Counted from the stretch's first letter, positions 9,481-17,870 are shown. The stretch: 64,000 bases of DNA from Opitutales bacterium (GCA_028042835.1 JAOFOL010000002.1:44415-108414), one strand, 5' to 3'. The notes: generated from the sequence alone by a model not told the origin. Program-made: numbers and translations.

Positions 9481-10476
9481 TTATTTTTGTACTTTGCTTT
9501 TACGAAGAAGACGAGAAGGAAAAGGACGGGGTCCTTGTTCACCTTGTTTATTAGCTGCTGGCGCTTGGTTATTTTGGCTACTTAATAATTCTAGTTCCTT
9601 GGATGCCTCTGCTGAAAGGGGCACGGCCAAGGTTTCTCCAAATTTCCGTGGAGCTCGCCCTAATAGTTCAGAAAGAGGATCATCTTCAGGAATAACATAC
9701 CCTTCGTCTTCACTCACAATTGACGACGCACGGTCATCTTCGGAATCCTCGGCATCTTTTGCAGGATTATCAAAATTCACAGATATGCCATTTTCATCAT
9801 TATCCGAAATAGTGGAGCTACCGATGGCGTTGCTTTGCTGTCTTGCAATACTAGCTAAAGAATTTTGAAAAGTTGATGAATTAGGGAACCCACTTAACAA
9901 ATAAGAAGTTTCTATAAGTTTTGATAGATTGATGTTTGTACTCTTAGAAAATCCAGAATCCCCCGATTTCAGGGCAATCAAACCACCGGGCATTAATTCA
10001 GCAGATGAAGAATCTTTTGAATCACACTTCATTTTAAACCGTCCAAGCACTCCTACAATTTTAAAACCTCCAGATTTTTCAACCTCAAGAAGGCAGGTAC
10101 CTGCACCCGAAAGGGTTGTGGACAAATTCTGGCTTTTAATCTTAACTGTATTTTGAATTTTGCGTGACTGAATCATCATCGAACCTGAATCCAAAATAAT
10201 TGATTCATCTGAAAGCCGAAATGCTGTATTCTCTCCAAATCGAAAAGTTGCACCCGCCATCATCGTTTCCAACCCGCTTTTTGAGAGTACAGCAATTTCT
10301 TCATCGTTTGGTAGAAAACTTGCCTTGGCTAATGCTACCTTTTCTTCTCCAGGCTTTGAAACTTCTGCACCATCACCTTGAGAGACCAGTAGTAAATGTG
10401 AAGACTGCCCAAAAATTTGTCCCAAAGAAAAGATCAGACATATAAATACAATTATTTTCCTTTCCATAAAAATCAT
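9481..10476 (-). CDS. secreted FecR-domain-like protein
   Basis: The protein has an N-terminal signal peptide (hydrophobic IIVFICLIFSLGQIFG) followed by a beta-rich region resembling the FecR fold: an AVLSKSGLETMMAGATFRF stretch, then VKIKSQNLSTTLSGAGTCLL and a GRFKMKC-like strand. The second half (after about residue 190) is low-complexity, rich in Ser, Asp, Glu and Pro, and probably disordered. No anti-sigma or TonB partner is adjacent, so a regulatory FecR role is not supported; such proteins are often cell-envelope proteins of unknown task. The start could be Met1 (10476) or Met4 (10467). Its stop is only about 17 nt before the antiporter start, so the two may be co-transcribed. Confidence 0.6.
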   Translation of the reverse strand: MIFMERKIIVFICLIFSLGQIFGQSSHLLLVSQGDGAEVSKPGEEKVALAKASFLPNDEEIAVLSKSGLETMMAGATFRFGENTAFRLSDESIILDSGSMMIQSRKIQNTVKIKSQNLSTTLSGAGTCLLEVEKSGGFKIVGVLGRFKMKCDSKDSSSAELMPGGLIALKSGDSGFSKSTNINLSKLIETSYLLSGFPNSSTFQNSLASIARQQSNAIGSSTISDNDENGISVNFDNPAKDAEDSEDDRASSIVSEDEGYVIPEDDPLSELLGRAPRKFGETLAVPLSAEASKELELLSSQNNQAPAANKQGEQGPRPFPSRLLRKSKVQK

Positions 10477-10600
10477 TCAAATGGAAGTAATCCCTCAAGG
10501 TCAAACCTTCAAAATAATTTTTTCTATTCAAACCCACACCCCGTTCGATTTGAAAAACTCTACCTTGCCTCTTCATTTTAAATACTTCATCTATAACAAA

Positions 10601-11140
10601 ATGAAATATCCAACAATCATACTTCTTTTCGTATCCAGCGTAGTTTCAGCACAGGATAATGTATCAAACACCGACCTTTCTAAAAAACTTGATTTAATTT
10701 TAGGTAAACTCGGTGGACTGGAAGAACGGGTGTCCAAACTTGAGTCCGACAATGTGGAGGTAAAAAAAGAGGTCAAAGAAGTTGCTAAGTCAGCAAAGGA
10801 AGCCAAATCTGCTAGCGAAAACTTATCAATCCCCAAAGATGAGAAAGAAAAAGAATCCTTTTTCAAAAAATTAAAAAATGAAATCACTGCACAGGAAGCC
10901 AAAGATTCAGGACCATGGGCAAAAAGAGAATCTTGGGATCAAATTCGTCGAAACCTCACCAGGGTACAAGTGCGAAGAATTTTGGGTAATCCACACCGGG
11001 TTAAATTAAATATCAATCCACGGGTGGATCAAGTATACCACTACGATGGAGACCTCGATGCCGATGGGGAAAAAGAGATCGGTTTTATTAACTTCTATCG
11101 AGATCGCGTGGTTAATTTCCAATCACCTTTTGATTTTTAA
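10601..11140 (+). CDS. secreted coiled-coil protein with a BamE/SmpA-like domain
   Basis: The start at 10601 gives a clean signal peptide (MKYPTIILLFVSSVVSAQ); the frame stays open 40 codons upstream, but that stretch has no signal sequence. After the cleavage site come a coiled coil of about 60 residues with VKKEVKEVAKSAKEAKSA-type heptads and a C-terminal domain with IRRNLTRVQVRRILGNPHRV and a YHYDG strand. This resembles the SmpA/OmlA (BamE-type) fold. It lacks a lipobox, so it is probably periplasmic. Function unknown. It is divergent from the FecR-like gene. Confidence 0.65.
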   Translation: MKYPTIILLFVSSVVSAQDNVSNTDLSKKLDLILGKLGGLEERVSKLESDNVEVKKEVKEVAKSAKEAKSASENLSIPKDEKEKESFFKKLKNEITAQEAKDSGPWAKRESWDQIRRNLTRVQVRRILGNPHRVKLNINPRVDQVYHYDGDLDADGEKEIGFINFYRDRVVNFQSPFDF

Positions 11141-11188
11141 CACATCTGTCTAGATGTCGCGTTGGGGCCTTCGATAGATGATATAGGC

Positions 11189-11218
11189 TTGACTTTTTTT
11201 GAATTTCATTCATAATAT
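11189..11218 (+). promoter_or_regulatory. sigma-70-type promoter of the outer-membrane barrel gene
   Basis: TTGACT (11189-11194) and TAATAT (11213-11218) are separated by 18 nt. This predicts a transcript start near 11225 and a leader of about 65 nt containing the CAAA repeats. Confidence 0.6.
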
Positions 11219-11262
11219 TTATTAATTTAATTTCTACCCCGTGGTGGAGATTTTAGGTTAAC

Positions 11263-11287
11263 CAAACAAACAAACAAACAAACAAAC
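11263..11287 (+). repeat. (CAAA)6 tetranucleotide tract in the porin leader
   Basis: Six exact copies of CAAA plus a trailing C, ending 4 nt before the ATG of the barrel gene at 11292. A purine-rich GGTGGAGA (11243-11250) lies on the far side of the tract, about 41 nt before the ATG. The array therefore fills the ribosome-loading region; copy-number change would alter spacing or leader accessibility. Confidence 0.9.
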
Positions 11288-11291
11288 TACT

Positions 11292-12293
11292 ATGAAAAAC
11301 AAAATATTAGCCTTATTGGCGACTATTGGGATGGTTTCTTCAGTGTCTGCTGTTGAAATTAATGACAACATATCTATTAACGGTTTCATCGACGGTTCTT
11401 GGTCAAGTGTTGATACAGACAGCACAACTAATCCTGCAGATGAACGTGCTATGGGAGTCGACGAGGTTGAATTAAACTTTATCGTAACTGCCGGTAGTGT
11501 ATCTGGTGAAATACATTTAGATAACAACTGGAATGATCGCACACAAGGAGACGATGGAAACGGTATTGAGCAAGCTCATTTCACCTATTCTTTCGAGAAT
11601 GGGCTTTCCGCTCAAATCGGTCGATTTGGTACAGCAGCTGGTCTTGAAAGAGAAGATCCTGCAGGTCTATATACCTACTCACGTTCGTACAATGACGCGC
11701 GGTTTGACCTAGGAAACATTGACAATAATGTGTATCGCTTTGACGGTGTTCGTTTGGCATATGCATCCGACCAATTCTCATTGAGCGTTGCCGCATTCAA
11801 CCCGACTGATGCTGTTGAGGAGACAAATTTTGCTGGGGGCTCTGAAGATGACCTAGACTACGAAATCGCAGTTGCATTTAACGGTCTTGAAAATCTTGAT
11901 TTAGCTATCGGATTACATCAAAGAAATACATCGCAACCCACTGGTGGTGCTGTCGTTGACGACATTACACTGTTAAATGTTACTGCTGGTTACACATTCA
12001 ATAATGTTCTTCTCTTAGGTGAATATATTAAATACGACGAAGATAACAACGCAGACCTAAGTGCTTACACACTGATCGCAGATTACGATTTCAATGACAA
12101 AGTTGGTATCGCAGTTCGCTACAGTGAATATGAAGATGTTACCTTAGGAATTCAGGATGATATAAACAAGCTTACCTTTGCACCTAATTATGCTATTACT
12201 GAAAGCTTAGGTACAATCCTTGAGTACAGTTCCACAGACGATGGAAATAACGATGAAGATATGTTAGCTATTGAACTTACTTACACTTTCTAA
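11292..12293 (+). CDS. outer-membrane beta-barrel protein (porin-like)
   Basis: Signal peptide (MKNKILALLATIGMVSSVSA) followed by alternating amphipathic strands rich in Asp, Asn, Gly and aromatic residues, ending in the C-terminal Phe (ELTYTF) expected of BAM-inserted barrels. 333 residues, about 16 strands by eye. The family resembles the small porin/OmpL-type proteins of marine Verrucomicrobiota and related groups. Substrate is unknown; the strongly acidic composition would suit a cation-selective channel, which is inference. It is monocistronic, between a good promoter and a strong terminator, which suggests high expression. Confidence 0.8.
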   Translation: MKNKILALLATIGMVSSVSAVEINDNISINGFIDGSWSSVDTDSTTNPADERAMGVDEVELNFIVTAGSVSGEIHLDNNWNDRTQGDDGNGIEQAHFTYSFENGLSAQIGRFGTAAGLEREDPAGLYTYSRSYNDARFDLGNIDNNVYRFDGVRLAYASDQFSLSVAAFNPTDAVEETNFAGGSEDDLDYEIAVAFNGLENLDLAIGLHQRNTSQPTGGAVVDDITLLNVTAGYTFNNVLLLGEYIKYDEDNNADLSAYTLIADYDFNDKVGIAVRYSEYEDVTLGIQDDINKLTFAPNYAITESLGTILEYSSTDDGNNDEDMLAIELTYTF

Positions 12294-12320
12294 GTTTATT
12301 TCTTAAGTTAAGTTTTTTAA

Positions 12321-12350
12321 GGGTCGTCCGCATGGACGACCCTTTTTTTT
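12321..12350 (+). terminator. intrinsic terminator of the porin gene
   Basis: Perfect 9-bp stem (GGGTCGTCC with GGACGACCC), GCAT loop, followed by eight T. It starts 28 nt after the stop codon. Confidence 0.95.
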
Positions 12351-12448
12351 GTTTATTTTTAAAATCATAACTATAAAATTATCAAAAGAGGTTTACTTAA
12401 AATCAAATATTTCCATAAAAAATAGAAAATTAATTTCTTATACCAAAT

Positions 12449-12865
12449 ATGATTAATATTTCTGACGGATATGCCTCAATCGCAGAAACTCCGAAATTTC
12501 AATTAGGAGAGGTTGCCCAACATATAAGGTATCAATATCGAGGAGTTATTGTCGACTTTGACTCCACCTGCCAAGCACCAAATGATTGGTACCAATCAAA
12601 CCAAACTCAACCTGATCGTGAGCAACCTTGGTATCATATCTTAGTTGATGGCAATCAACAGGTTACCTATGTAGCACAATCAAATTTATCCTATGATACT
12701 TCAGGAGATCCGGTCGTACACGGTATGATCAATTTATTCTTTTCCGGTTATGATCAAGAAAACAATAAATATATCCGAAATAATACTCCCTGGAACCCCG
12801 GCAAACCGCCTGATGCTCCACCATCCGCTCCCCCTGACTTCACACCCCCGCCACCGTCATCTTAA
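12449..12865 (+). CDS. HspQ/YccV-like domain protein
   Basis: Residues about 15-110 match the HspQ (YccV, hemimethylated-DNA-binding-like) domain: FQLGEVAQHIRYQYRGVIVD, then DREQPWYHILVDG and TYVAQSNL. In E. coli, HspQ is a specificity factor for the Lon protease; the domain also occurs in eukaryotic F-box proteins. The C-terminal 25 residues are a Pro-rich tail (PPDAPPSAPPDFTPPPP) absent from the usual protein. It is probably cytosolic, with no signal peptide. Lon-related function is inferred from the family only. Confidence 0.75.
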   Translation: MINISDGYASIAETPKFQLGEVAQHIRYQYRGVIVDFDSTCQAPNDWYQSNQTQPDREQPWYHILVDGNQQVTYVAQSNLSYDTSGDPVVHGMINLFFSGYDQENNKYIRNNTPWNPGKPPDAPPSAPPDFTPPPPSS

Positions 12866-12874
12866 AAAAGAAGA

Positions 12875-12900
12875 ACCATAAAGAAAGTGAAGTGAAGTAA
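12875..12900. repeat. left inverted repeat flanking the GxxExxY gene
   Basis: This 26-nt segment, reverse-complemented, matches 13318-13343 at 22 of 26 positions by hand alignment. It contains the internal direct repeat AGTGAAGTGAAGT. It lies just outside the 3' end of the GxxExxY gene. Confidence 0.6.
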
Positions 12901-12913
12901 GGAAACTAGGTGT

Positions 12914-13294
12914 TTAATGAAGAAAACTCTTTATACCATTTTTTAATAAAATCTCATTGAAATTGATTAACAAAGCATGATGCAATTTAGAAATTTTCAG
13001 ATAAGTAATCACTTGTGCTTCATGAATGGGATTAAGTTTATCAACACTCTTGAGTTCTAGTATCAGCTCATTTTCAATAATGAAATCAAGTCGATAACCA
13101 CATTCCAATGACATGGCTTTGTAGTGAACAGGTAAAGCAACCTGAGTTTTAAAATTTATTTTCTGTTTTGTAAGTTCATGCGAGAGGCACTTTTCGTAAG
13201 CTGATTCAAGAAGACCTGGTCCAAGTTCCCTGTGGACCTCAATGCAATAACCAATAACTTGTTTTGAAAACTTGGAAACATTGTTTTCACCCAT
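12914..13294 (-). CDS. GxxExxY family protein (PD-(D/E)XK-like)
   Basis: 126 residues with the signature G-L-L-E-S-A-Y in ELGPGLLESAYEKCL, then YRLDFIIENELILELKSV, which has the D...E-x-K arrangement of PD-(D/E)XK nuclease-like folds. The family is widespread and its cellular function is not established. It often occurs as isolated single genes scattered through a genome. Here it is enclosed by a pair of imperfect 26-nt inverted repeats, which suggests that it moved as a small unit. It has no neighbours that suggest a role. Confidence 0.85.
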   Translation of the reverse strand: MGENNVSKFSKQVIGYCIEVHRELGPGLLESAYEKCLSHELTKQKINFKTQVALPVHYKAMSLECGYRLDFIIENELILELKSVDKLNPIHEAQVITYLKISKLHHALLINFNEILLKNGIKSFLH

Positions 13295-13317
13295 AGGAGA
13301 TCTCAGAAAGAAAAAAC

Positions 13318-13343
13318 TTCCTTCACTTCATTATCTTCATGGT
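13318..13343. repeat. right inverted repeat flanking the GxxExxY gene
   Basis: Partner of 12875-12900 (22/26 matches in inverted orientation). The pair bounds a unit of about 470 bp holding only the GxxExxY gene. Confidence 0.6.
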
Positions 13344-13355
13344 AAATATTGAACC

Positions 13356-14492
13356 TCAATAAACATCCTTCAGGTAGCGTCTTTCCTTCTGTAACGCTTT
13401 AACCCAACTACCTGCATCTTCCTCATTCATCGCACCTTCCTCTTGAGCTATTGTTCGCAAAGCCTGATCCACATCCTTAGCCATGCGGGAAGCATCTCCA
13501 CAGACATAAAATACTGCCCCATCATTCAACCAACTCCATAGTTGATAGCCTTTTTCGATCATTTTATGCTGAACATATACTTTTTCGTTCTGATCCCGGG
13601 ACCAAGCGAGGCCTAATTCGTTCAAAATTCCATCCTTTTGATAAGATTCCCACTCATCACCATACAAATAATCAGTCTTTTGACTACGATCCCCAAAAAA
13701 GAGCCAGTTCTTACCCGATGCACCTGTAGCCTTACGTTCCTCAATAAACGCACGAAAAGGAGCGATTCCAGTACCTGGCCCAACCATAATGATAGGAGTC
13801 GAAGAATCTTCAGGTAATTTAAAGTTTTTATTTGGATGCAGATAACAGGGTATGCTATCCCCTACCCGTTCCGCTAAGTAAGAGGAGCAAACCCCTTTTC
13901 GCTCACGGCCATGTCCAACATAGTTGACCACAGCAACAGTCAGGTGAACTTCTTCCGGGTGTGCTGACAAGCTTGAGGCGATCGAATATAATCGTGGTGG
14001 CATGGGACGCAATAAACCCACAAAATCCTGAGCACTTATCCCTGAATGAGGAAATTCAAGAAATAGATCAATCAACTCCCTACCCCACATATAATCAACC
14101 AAACTGTCCTTATTTGCGATCTGCAGGAGATCATTTAGCTTATCGGACTGTGCGAATTCATTGAATTTCTTTATTTGAATTTTACTCAGGACCGTACAGG
14201 CAAGACGGTTTATTAAGGCATCTTTTAATGTTATATCGTCCTCTCCAACCTGCACCTGTTCGCTACCGGTTAACCCTACTGCCGCAAGTAGATCTTCTAC
14301 CACCTCTTCGCAATTGGTTGGTAAAACTCCAAGGGAATCCCCTGGCAAATACTCTAATTCACTGCCTTTGAGGGATAGTTCAAAATGTCTTGTCTCTTTG
14401 TCTGAGCCTTCAGTCATTAACCGATTAACCAAGAGTTCGGAAGCGTACGGGTTTGATTTTGACGGAGCGTGAGGATCGGAAGGCGTGGACAT
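13356..14492 (-). CDS. CysJ-like NADPH flavoprotein reductase lacking the flavodoxin domain
   Basis: FAD- and NADPH-binding reductase of the CysJ/cytochrome P450 reductase type. Motifs in order: RLYSIASS (FAD), GVCSSYLAERV (FAD), GPGTGIAPFRAFIEER (nicotinamide), FFGDRS, YVCGDASRMAKDVDQAL and a C-terminal RRYLKDVY. The N-terminal FMN (flavodoxin) domain of full-length CysJ is missing, giving 378 residues from the Met at 14492. The reading could extend to 14540 but adds nothing conserved. Electrons could go to a separate flavodoxin or directly to a CysI-type sulfite reductase encoded elsewhere. Function as a sulfite reductase subunit is likely but not shown here. Confidence 0.8.
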   Translation of the reverse strand: MSTPSDPHAPSKSNPYASELLVNRLMTEGSDKETRHFELSLKGSELEYLPGDSLGVLPTNCEEVVEDLLAAVGLTGSEQVQVGEDDITLKDALINRLACTVLSKIQIKKFNEFAQSDKLNDLLQIANKDSLVDYMWGRELIDLFLEFPHSGISAQDFVGLLRPMPPRLYSIASSLSAHPEEVHLTVAVVNYVGHGRERKGVCSSYLAERVGDSIPCYLHPNKNFKLPEDSSTPIIMVGPGTGIAPFRAFIEERKATGASGKNWLFFGDRSQKTDYLYGDEWESYQKDGILNELGLAWSRDQNEKVYVQHKMIEKGYQLWSWLNDGAVFYVCGDASRMAKDVDQALRTIAQEEGAMNEEDAGSWVKALQKERRYLKDVY

Positions 14493-14600
14493 AGGCAGTA
14501 TGTTTTTATTTGTTGTGACAAATGTACTCCAGGAATCCAAGCGAAATTAATCACCTTTTATCAATTTGCTTCCTTTTTCTTATTCCTGTAACGAAGAAAA

Positions 14601-14879
14601 ATGTCGTGGTTGGAAAAAATTTCTTCAAAGGAAGCAAAAATCTGGGAAAATGTAATGCTTGAGCATGCTTTTGATTGTGAAGATTGGGGTAGTGCAAGAA
14701 AAAGCCTCCTTGATTTATTGCAAAAGGATTCTCTGGCTGCATCCGAAGATTCTATTCGTTCCTATATTTCCTGCTCCGCAGAATCGATTGGTTCTGTACA
14801 CCCACTACCCGAATTAAAAGATATAGTGGAAGAATTTTATCAAAAATACGGGATGGAAAATACCGATCCTCTATCTTAG
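14601..14879 (+). CDS. small hypothetical protein
   Basis: 92-residue, soluble, mildly acidic protein beginning MSWLEKISSKEAKIWE. I recognise no domain. It fills the space between the divergent cysJ-like gene and the convergent DAHP synthase with only 12 nt to the latter. It has even amino-acid use and no competing frame, so I consider it real. Confidence 0.55.
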   Translation: MSWLEKISSKEAKIWENVMLEHAFDCEDWGSARKSLLDLLQKDSLAASEDSIRSYISCSAESIGSVHPLPELKDIVEEFYQKYGMENTDPLS

Positions 14880-14891
14880 TAAAAATCTACC

Positions 14892-15929
14892 CTAAGGTCG
14901 ATAGCGTTGCTTCCAAATCGCCCCGCATCCCTCGATAATCTCTTTCATTTTCTCAGGTCTTACTGCCTGCTTGGGGTCATCTCCAATGCCTTTTGATGGA
15001 TCAATATGAGACTCAATACATAATCCATCGGCTCCATATGCAATCGATGCTAAGGAACATGCCATGACATACTCAGCATGTCCCACACTATGGGAAGGGT
15101 CCACAACCACTGGTGCCCAGGTTTTACTCTTGAGTAAGGGGGATATGGATTCATCGGGTTGATTTCGATATCCATCCAATGCGGGGGTGGTTCCCCTAGG
15201 ACATAGCATAACATTGGGGTTTCCTTCTGCCACAATGTATTCAGCCGCAGCGATAAATTCATTGGGAGATGCTACATGTCGACCCCTTTTAAGTAATACT
15301 GCTGATTCGGTTCCGGCAGACAGTCGACCAATTTCTTTGAGTAATGAATAATTAAGTGCATTTCGAGTACCCACCTGTAAAATGTCCACCTTGGCCTCTA
15401 GAGCCAACTTTAACTGTTCTAAATCCATTACTTCAATATCGATAGGCAAACCGGTTTCTTCGCGGGCCTGAAGGATTATATCGAGCGATTTATTATCCCC
15501 TTGATAGGAGTATGGGTTGGTTCTTGGTTTCCAGACTCCTCCACGAAGACCCTGCACCCCAACTTCCTTAAGTGCATGGGCAGTTTCAATAAACAGATTT
15601 GGATTGGCAGGGTCGATTGTGCATGGACCGCCGATAATAAAGGGTACATCTTTTCCAACCTCAACATTTCCGATTTTCACAAGATGATCAGCCAGGGCTG
15701 ACCTTCGATCCATTAATTTGTATGATGATTCGATACGGTCGACTTTGCGTATGAAGGAAAGTCCAGCGATTCGTTTAAACATAACTTCCTGAGTTTCATC
15801 ACCAAGAATTGCATACACGCAACGATTTTGGCCTTGAATTTCGAGGATGGTACACTCGGAATCAGAAGCAATCTTTTCAACTTGTTTCAGCTCATCTGCT
15901 GAAAGCTTATCTTTTTTTGGAATAATCAT
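14892..15929 (-). CDS. aroF: 3-deoxy-7-phosphoheptulonate (DAHP) synthase, type I-beta
   Basis: Condenses phosphoenolpyruvate and erythrose 4-phosphate in the first step of the shikimate pathway. An N-terminal ferredoxin-like/ACT-like domain (about residues 1-70) precedes the TIM-barrel, which has FIIGGPCTID, GGVWKPRTNPYSYQG, QVGTRNALN, VLLKRGR, MLCPRGTTP and VVDPSHSVGH. These include the PEP-binding Lys/Arg and metal-binding residues. The arrangement matches the type I-beta (Thermotoga/Bacillus-like) enzymes. The N-terminal domain suggests allosteric control by aromatic amino acids; the effector cannot be read from the sequence. Confidence 0.93.
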   Translation of the reverse strand: MIIPKKDKLSADELKQVEKIASDSECTILEIQGQNRCVYAILGDETQEVMFKRIAGLSFIRKVDRIESSYKLMDRRSALADHLVKIGNVEVGKDVPFIIGGPCTIDPANPNLFIETAHALKEVGVQGLRGGVWKPRTNPYSYQGDNKSLDIILQAREETGLPIDIEVMDLEQLKLALEAKVDILQVGTRNALNYSLLKEIGRLSAGTESAVLLKRGRHVASPNEFIAAAEYIVAEGNPNVMLCPRGTTPALDGYRNQPDESISPLLKSKTWAPVVVDPSHSVGHAEYVMACSLASIAYGADGLCIESHIDPSKGIGDDPKQAVRPEKMKEIIEGCGAIWKQRYRP

Positions 15930-16000
15930 GCAAATCCTGCTCTTTCATTTATTTAAAAGTTTGGCAATGTATTCTTTCAAAAGAGACCTGTTAAATTGAT

Positions 16001-16873
16001 TTGCCCAAACTAAAAAACAAAGCTTTTCTAGGGATTGTGTACTCAATATCTTATAAATTTTTATTTTCACTCGCTTTCGTTTGTTACTTTCCTTCGGCAA
16101 TCCAGAGCAAGACACTCTCAGAGAAAGAAAAACCTTTATTTCTTAGCAACCTGAATATCGAAGGTCTTAATGTTATAAAAATTAAACCCGGGAAATTTAC
16201 TATGGGTGCCCCGAAGATGGCGCCCAGAGCAGAACCTTTTGAAGGACTACGAACAGTTGAAATAACAAAAACTTTTTATTTAGCTGAAACCGAAGTTACC
16301 CAAGCGATGTGGAGCAGGCATATGAAAGTTAATCCAAGCCGTTTTCAAAGCCCATCCTTACCGGTAGAAGGAATAACTTGGCAGGAAGCCATGGAATTTT
16401 GTAATGAGCTAAACCTTAAAAAAGATCAGTTTGATCTCCCCAATAAAATGATTTTTCGCCTGCCAAGCGAAGCGGAATGGGAGTATGCCGCACGAGCCAG
16501 TTCAAAAACAACATTCTTTTTTGGCGAAGATTCAGAAAAGCTTACCAATTATGCATGGATAACAGATAATTCTGAAGGTTCTTCAAAATCGGTGGGATTG
16601 TTATCTCCGAATAAATGGGGGCTACTTGATATTTATGGCAATGTAAGAGAATGGTGTTTGGACGGATATGGTCCCCGTCCGAGTGGTACTTTGATTGATC
16701 CCATGCTATCATGGCAGAATATGGACAAAGTAACCCGAGGAGGAAGTTGGGATTCCTGTGAAGCCTGTTGCAAGACCGCAAAACGTATGAATTATGGTAA
16801 AGGTTACCAATCAAGCGATATTGGTTTTCGCTTGGCAATTGGTTACCCATTTCCTGAAATGATTGAAAAATGA
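16001..16873 (+). CDS. secreted formylglycine-generating-enzyme-like (SUMF1 fold) protein
   Basis: FGE-sulfatase fold: IKPGKFTMGAP, LAETEVTQAMW, PVEGITWQEAMEFCNEL, FRLPSEAEWEYAARA, GNVREWCLDGYG, VTRGGSWDSCEACC and SDIGFRLA. The start is a TTG at 16001, the only start that retains the hydrophobic signal segment (LFSLAFVCYFPSAIQS). At the position of the first catalytic Cys of true FGEs (third residue after GGS) it has Ser, while the second catalytic Cys is kept. It is therefore probably not a sulfatase activator but one of the many secreted SUMF1-fold proteins. The downstream lipoprotein overlaps it by ATGA. Confidence 0.8.
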   Translation: MPKLKNKAFLGIVYSISYKFLFSLAFVCYFPSAIQSKTLSEKEKPLFLSNLNIEGLNVIKIKPGKFTMGAPKMAPRAEPFEGLRTVEITKTFYLAETEVTQAMWSRHMKVNPSRFQSPSLPVEGITWQEAMEFCNELNLKKDQFDLPNKMIFRLPSEAEWEYAARASSKTTFFFGEDSEKLTNYAWITDNSEGSSKSVGLLSPNKWGLLDIYGNVREWCLDGYGPRPSGTLIDPMLSWQNMDKVTRGGSWDSCEACCKTAKRMNYGKGYQSSDIGFRLAIGYPFPEMIEK

Positions 16874-17727
16874 AAACTTTAATAAACTTACATGCTTTTA
16901 GTTTTATTACTACTCTGCTAATTTTTCTTAGCAGTTGTGAAAGATCCCAAGATGACATTCCTGCTGAAGCCATGCAGGGCATCGCCCTTAAAGACATGCT
17001 TGAAGAAGAGGAATACTGGGAAGGAAACAAATTGGAATATAAAGATAATTTCTTCATCAATGACAAAAATCTTTTCACCAAAACTGACTCCAACCAAACT
17101 TATTCGGGCGTGGTAAAAGTTCGTTCACGAAAAGGAACCATTGCTATGCTTGAAAGTTACTCCTCAGGTATGAAAGATGGAGACTTTTTTGAATACCACG
17201 ACAACGGGAAGCTTAAATCCAAAAAACAGTACAAAATGGATACGCGGCATGGTTATTTCTTCCAATGGCTTAACGATGGTACTATTTACTCCAGAAAATA
17301 CTTCCAGGATGATCTCGAAGATTTTGGCCGTTTCGAAGATGAAGGAATATCGACCTCCGGAAAAAGCATGGCAGCCCTCGAACTCGCCAAATGGGAAGGT
17401 ACTGCTTCAGATTTTTATTTTAAATTTGCTGGAGATCCCAAACGAGGAGGATTAGTGCATATTCGGGAAACAGAAGAATTGTATGATGGAAATGTCACTG
17501 CCCTTGATAACAAAGGTAATAAAGAAGCTATGCTACGCTACCGTAAAGGGAAATATCATGGAACCATATCCAAGTGGGACGAAAAAGGTAACCTTTCGGA
17601 AGAAGCAGAATATGATCGAGGTATTCTCGTAGCTTTTACCATCAAAAACGGTAAACCTTTTGACCCGAGCCAAGTGATCGATATCTCCGATGATCCAAGC
17701 ATGATTGATATGCTTTTTGGGGATTAA
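16870..17727 (+). CDS. lipoprotein with MORN/YwqK-like repeats
   Basis: The N-terminal hydrophobic segment ends in a lipobox (LSSC at the cleavage site), so it is a lipoprotein. Repeats of the form ...SYSSGMKDGDFFEYHDNGK and ...YRKGKYHGTISKWDEKGN are MORN-like/YwqK-type beta hairpins. It overlaps the upstream FGE-like gene by four nt (ATGA) and is probably made with it. Proteins of this type occur in pairs with SUMF1-fold proteins in Planctomycetes and Verrucomicrobiota, but their function is not established. Confidence 0.7.
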   Translation: MKTLINLHAFSFITTLLIFLSSCERSQDDIPAEAMQGIALKDMLEEEEYWEGNKLEYKDNFFINDKNLFTKTDSNQTYSGVVKVRSRKGTIAMLESYSSGMKDGDFFEYHDNGKLKSKKQYKMDTRHGYFFQWLNDGTIYSRKYFQDDLEDFGRFEDEGISTSGKSMAALELAKWEGTASDFYFKFAGDPKRGGLVHIRETEELYDGNVTALDNKGNKEAMLRYRKGKYHGTISKWDEKGNLSEEAEYDRGILVAFTIKNGKPFDPSQVIDISDDPSMIDMLFGD

Positions 17728-17739
17728 ATCTCCATGCTA

Positions 17740-17756
17740 TTGGCACGACAGGTGCT
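17740..17756 (+). promoter_or_regulatory. candidate sigma-54 (-24/-12) promoter
   Basis: TTGGCACGACAGGTGCT matches the RpoN consensus YTGGCACGRNNNTTGCW at every defined position except one (G for the first T of TTGC). The distance from the GG to the GC element is the required 12 nt. Transcription would start near 17767 and run rightwards, toward the 3' end of the oppositely oriented sigma-54 activator gene. No coding frame follows. Confidence 0.5.
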
Positions 17757-17870
17757 TTATTTGAGTGTATTACGAAGCAATCATTTGACAGTGAACCTGA
17801 CTCTTTGTTCAAAATACAAAACAATTTGTCGTGCGGTAGCTATGTTTAAAAAACTTGGTAGATTATAAAA

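Noticed and set aside
17743..17834. 8-bp inverted repeat (GCACGACA / TGTCGTGC) spanning 92 nt, tRNA-like in size
   Set aside because: No T-arm, D-arm or anticodon arm can be folded, and the left arm coincides with the sigma-54 -24 element; likely coincidental.
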